Shown piece after piece: positions 63,577 to 64,000 of a stretch of DNA of 64,000 nucleotides. Within the stretch, counting starts at the first letter, position 1. Each line of letters starts with the position of its first letter. The translations under genes and the position numbers were made by a program. A model generated the notes under the pieces. The model saw nothing but the letters and a program-made list of their open reading frames with translations. It had not been told where the DNA came from and made no database searches. This DNA is from Paracoccaceae bacterium (GTDB taxonomy: Bacteria > Pseudomonadota > Alphaproteobacteria > Rhodobacterales > Rhodobacteraceae), in contig REER01000053.1 in NCBI GenBank assembly GCA_007694945.1, forward strand, positions 1-64,000, read 5' to 3'.

Positions 63577-64000
63577 ATGGGCAGGATTGTGTCTAGAATA
63601 AGGCAGGCGCTGGCTGGAATGGCAGCACGGCCGACAAAAATTGTGCAGATTGCGTCACCCAATCCAAGCGCAGTATGGCGAGGCAGTAGAGCATACATGT
63701 CACATGTGGCACAGATTCTGGTGCGATGTTTAAGCGTTGGCATTTTGATCCTGCTGCCGGCGCTGCTTCTGCCGGGTATATCACTTGAAGCGGCGCAAGG
63801 TGTAACCTTGCTGGCATTGCTGGCCGTTGTTGTCGTCGCCACCGAATACGCCGCCGCCTATCCCGGCCTGATCGAGTTCCGCGATGCGAAACCGCATAAC
63901 CGGGCGCGCTTCGTGATCCTTTTCGCGGTTGTCCTGTCGGTGACTCTAGTCAAACGCGAGATAATCCTGTCGCCTGATATGACCGGCTGGGTCATGACTA
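63577..64000 (+). CDS. Predicted membrane protein, cut by the window end
   Basis: An open frame starts at the ATG 63577 and runs past the end of the window, giving at least 141 residues. The N-terminus is basic (MGRIVSRIRQALAGMAARP). Hydrophobic segments follow at about residues 47-62 (ILVRCLSVGILILLPALLLP), 74-88 (VTLLALLAVVVVATEYA) and 107-118 (FVILFAVVLSVTLV), joined by polar turns such as EFRDAKPHNRARF. It looks like a genuine coding gene of the Rhodobacteraceae, but I do not recognise a named family. The gene sits after leuCD and a terminator, so it has its own promoter; AGGGTGG lies 6 bases before the ATG. Confidence 0.7.
   Translation, partial: MGRIVSRIRQALAGMAARPTKIVQIASPNPSAVWRGSRAYMSHVAQILVRCLSVGILILLPALLLPGISLEAAQGVTLLALLAVVVVATEYAAAYPGLIEFRDAKPHNRARFVILFAVVLSVTLVKREIILSPDMTGWVMT

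Noticed and set aside
1-64000. CRISPR array, prophage, insertion sequence or toxin-antitoxin pair
   Set aside because: No spaced direct repeats, integrase, transposase or phage structural genes were found. The ATGA-linked small frames near 194 have no toxin or antitoxin features.

Overview
The window reads as a chromosomal segment of a G+C-rich alphaproteobacterium of the Rhodobacteraceae (Rhodobacter/Roseobacter group). The basis is family composition: TrcR (DUF1013), a TIGR02302-type low-complexity protein, DUF2842, DUF2853, an HvrA-like H-NS protein, a Hint-domain protein, a YcjX/YcjF pair, and a DddL-type DMSP lyase. Genes are tightly packed on both strands, with many 1-4 bp ATGA/GTGA/TGATG overlaps. 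No prophage, IS element, integrase or CRISPR array was seen. I do not assign a genus.

Layout. 1-819 is a lower-G+C, gene-poor stretch with what looks like decayed coding sequence, followed by a secreted fasciclin protein. 1.3-6 kb: divergent hemE/hemC (tetrapyrrole synthesis) and the ycjX-ycjF pair. 6-8.7 kb: a minus-strand, translationally coupled trio (CinA-like, GNAT, AhpD-like) and an FMN reductase. 8.7-12.3 kb: a solo ThDP enzyme, rsmD and a ferredoxin-reductase-type flavoprotein. 12.3-15.4 kb: peroxiredoxin, FemAB-like acyltransferase, pterin dehydratase and a THUMP RNA methyltransferase. 15.4-19.3 kb: purA/DUF2842 diverging from secG-pyrG. 19.4-20.6 kb: dddL-ridA, the most ecologically telling locus (DMSP cleavage). 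20.6-25.9 kb: TetR regulator, AEC transporter, HAD hydrolase, ornithine-cyclodeaminase-like protein, HvrA/H-NS, BrkB, MetAP. 26-31.6 kb: hybrid histidine kinase with LuxR-type regulator, Hint protein, rpsD. 31.6-37.4 kb: argH, a 45-aa lipoprotein, DUF2834 and lysA, then the TIGR02302 protein. 37.5-49.1 kb: EAL phosphodiesterase, SelD-N-terminal-type flavoprotein, MauG-like dihaem peroxidase, carB, second hybrid kinase, RNase T2, trcR. 49.1-57.4 kb: pheT, glutathionyl-hydroquinone reductase, lytic transglycosylase, DUF2853, lon, tRNA-Val(CAC). 57.4-64 kb: mobA with a coupled partner, LysR regulator, rsfS-rlmH, leuC-leuD, and a membrane protein cut by the window end.

Most of this is housekeeping. 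Points that stand out are: dddL coupled to a RidA gene; rsfS with apparently no canonical start codon (CTG behind a strong Shine-Dalgarno); a short intergenic repeat present three times, each copy beginning exactly at the stop codon of the upstream gene; a perfect 21-bp inverted repeat between convergent genes; two hybrid kinases sharing a GAF motif; a candidate sRNA/terminator upstream of lon; and a SEL1-like extension on a dihaem peroxidase. I found no clearly new defence or mobile system.
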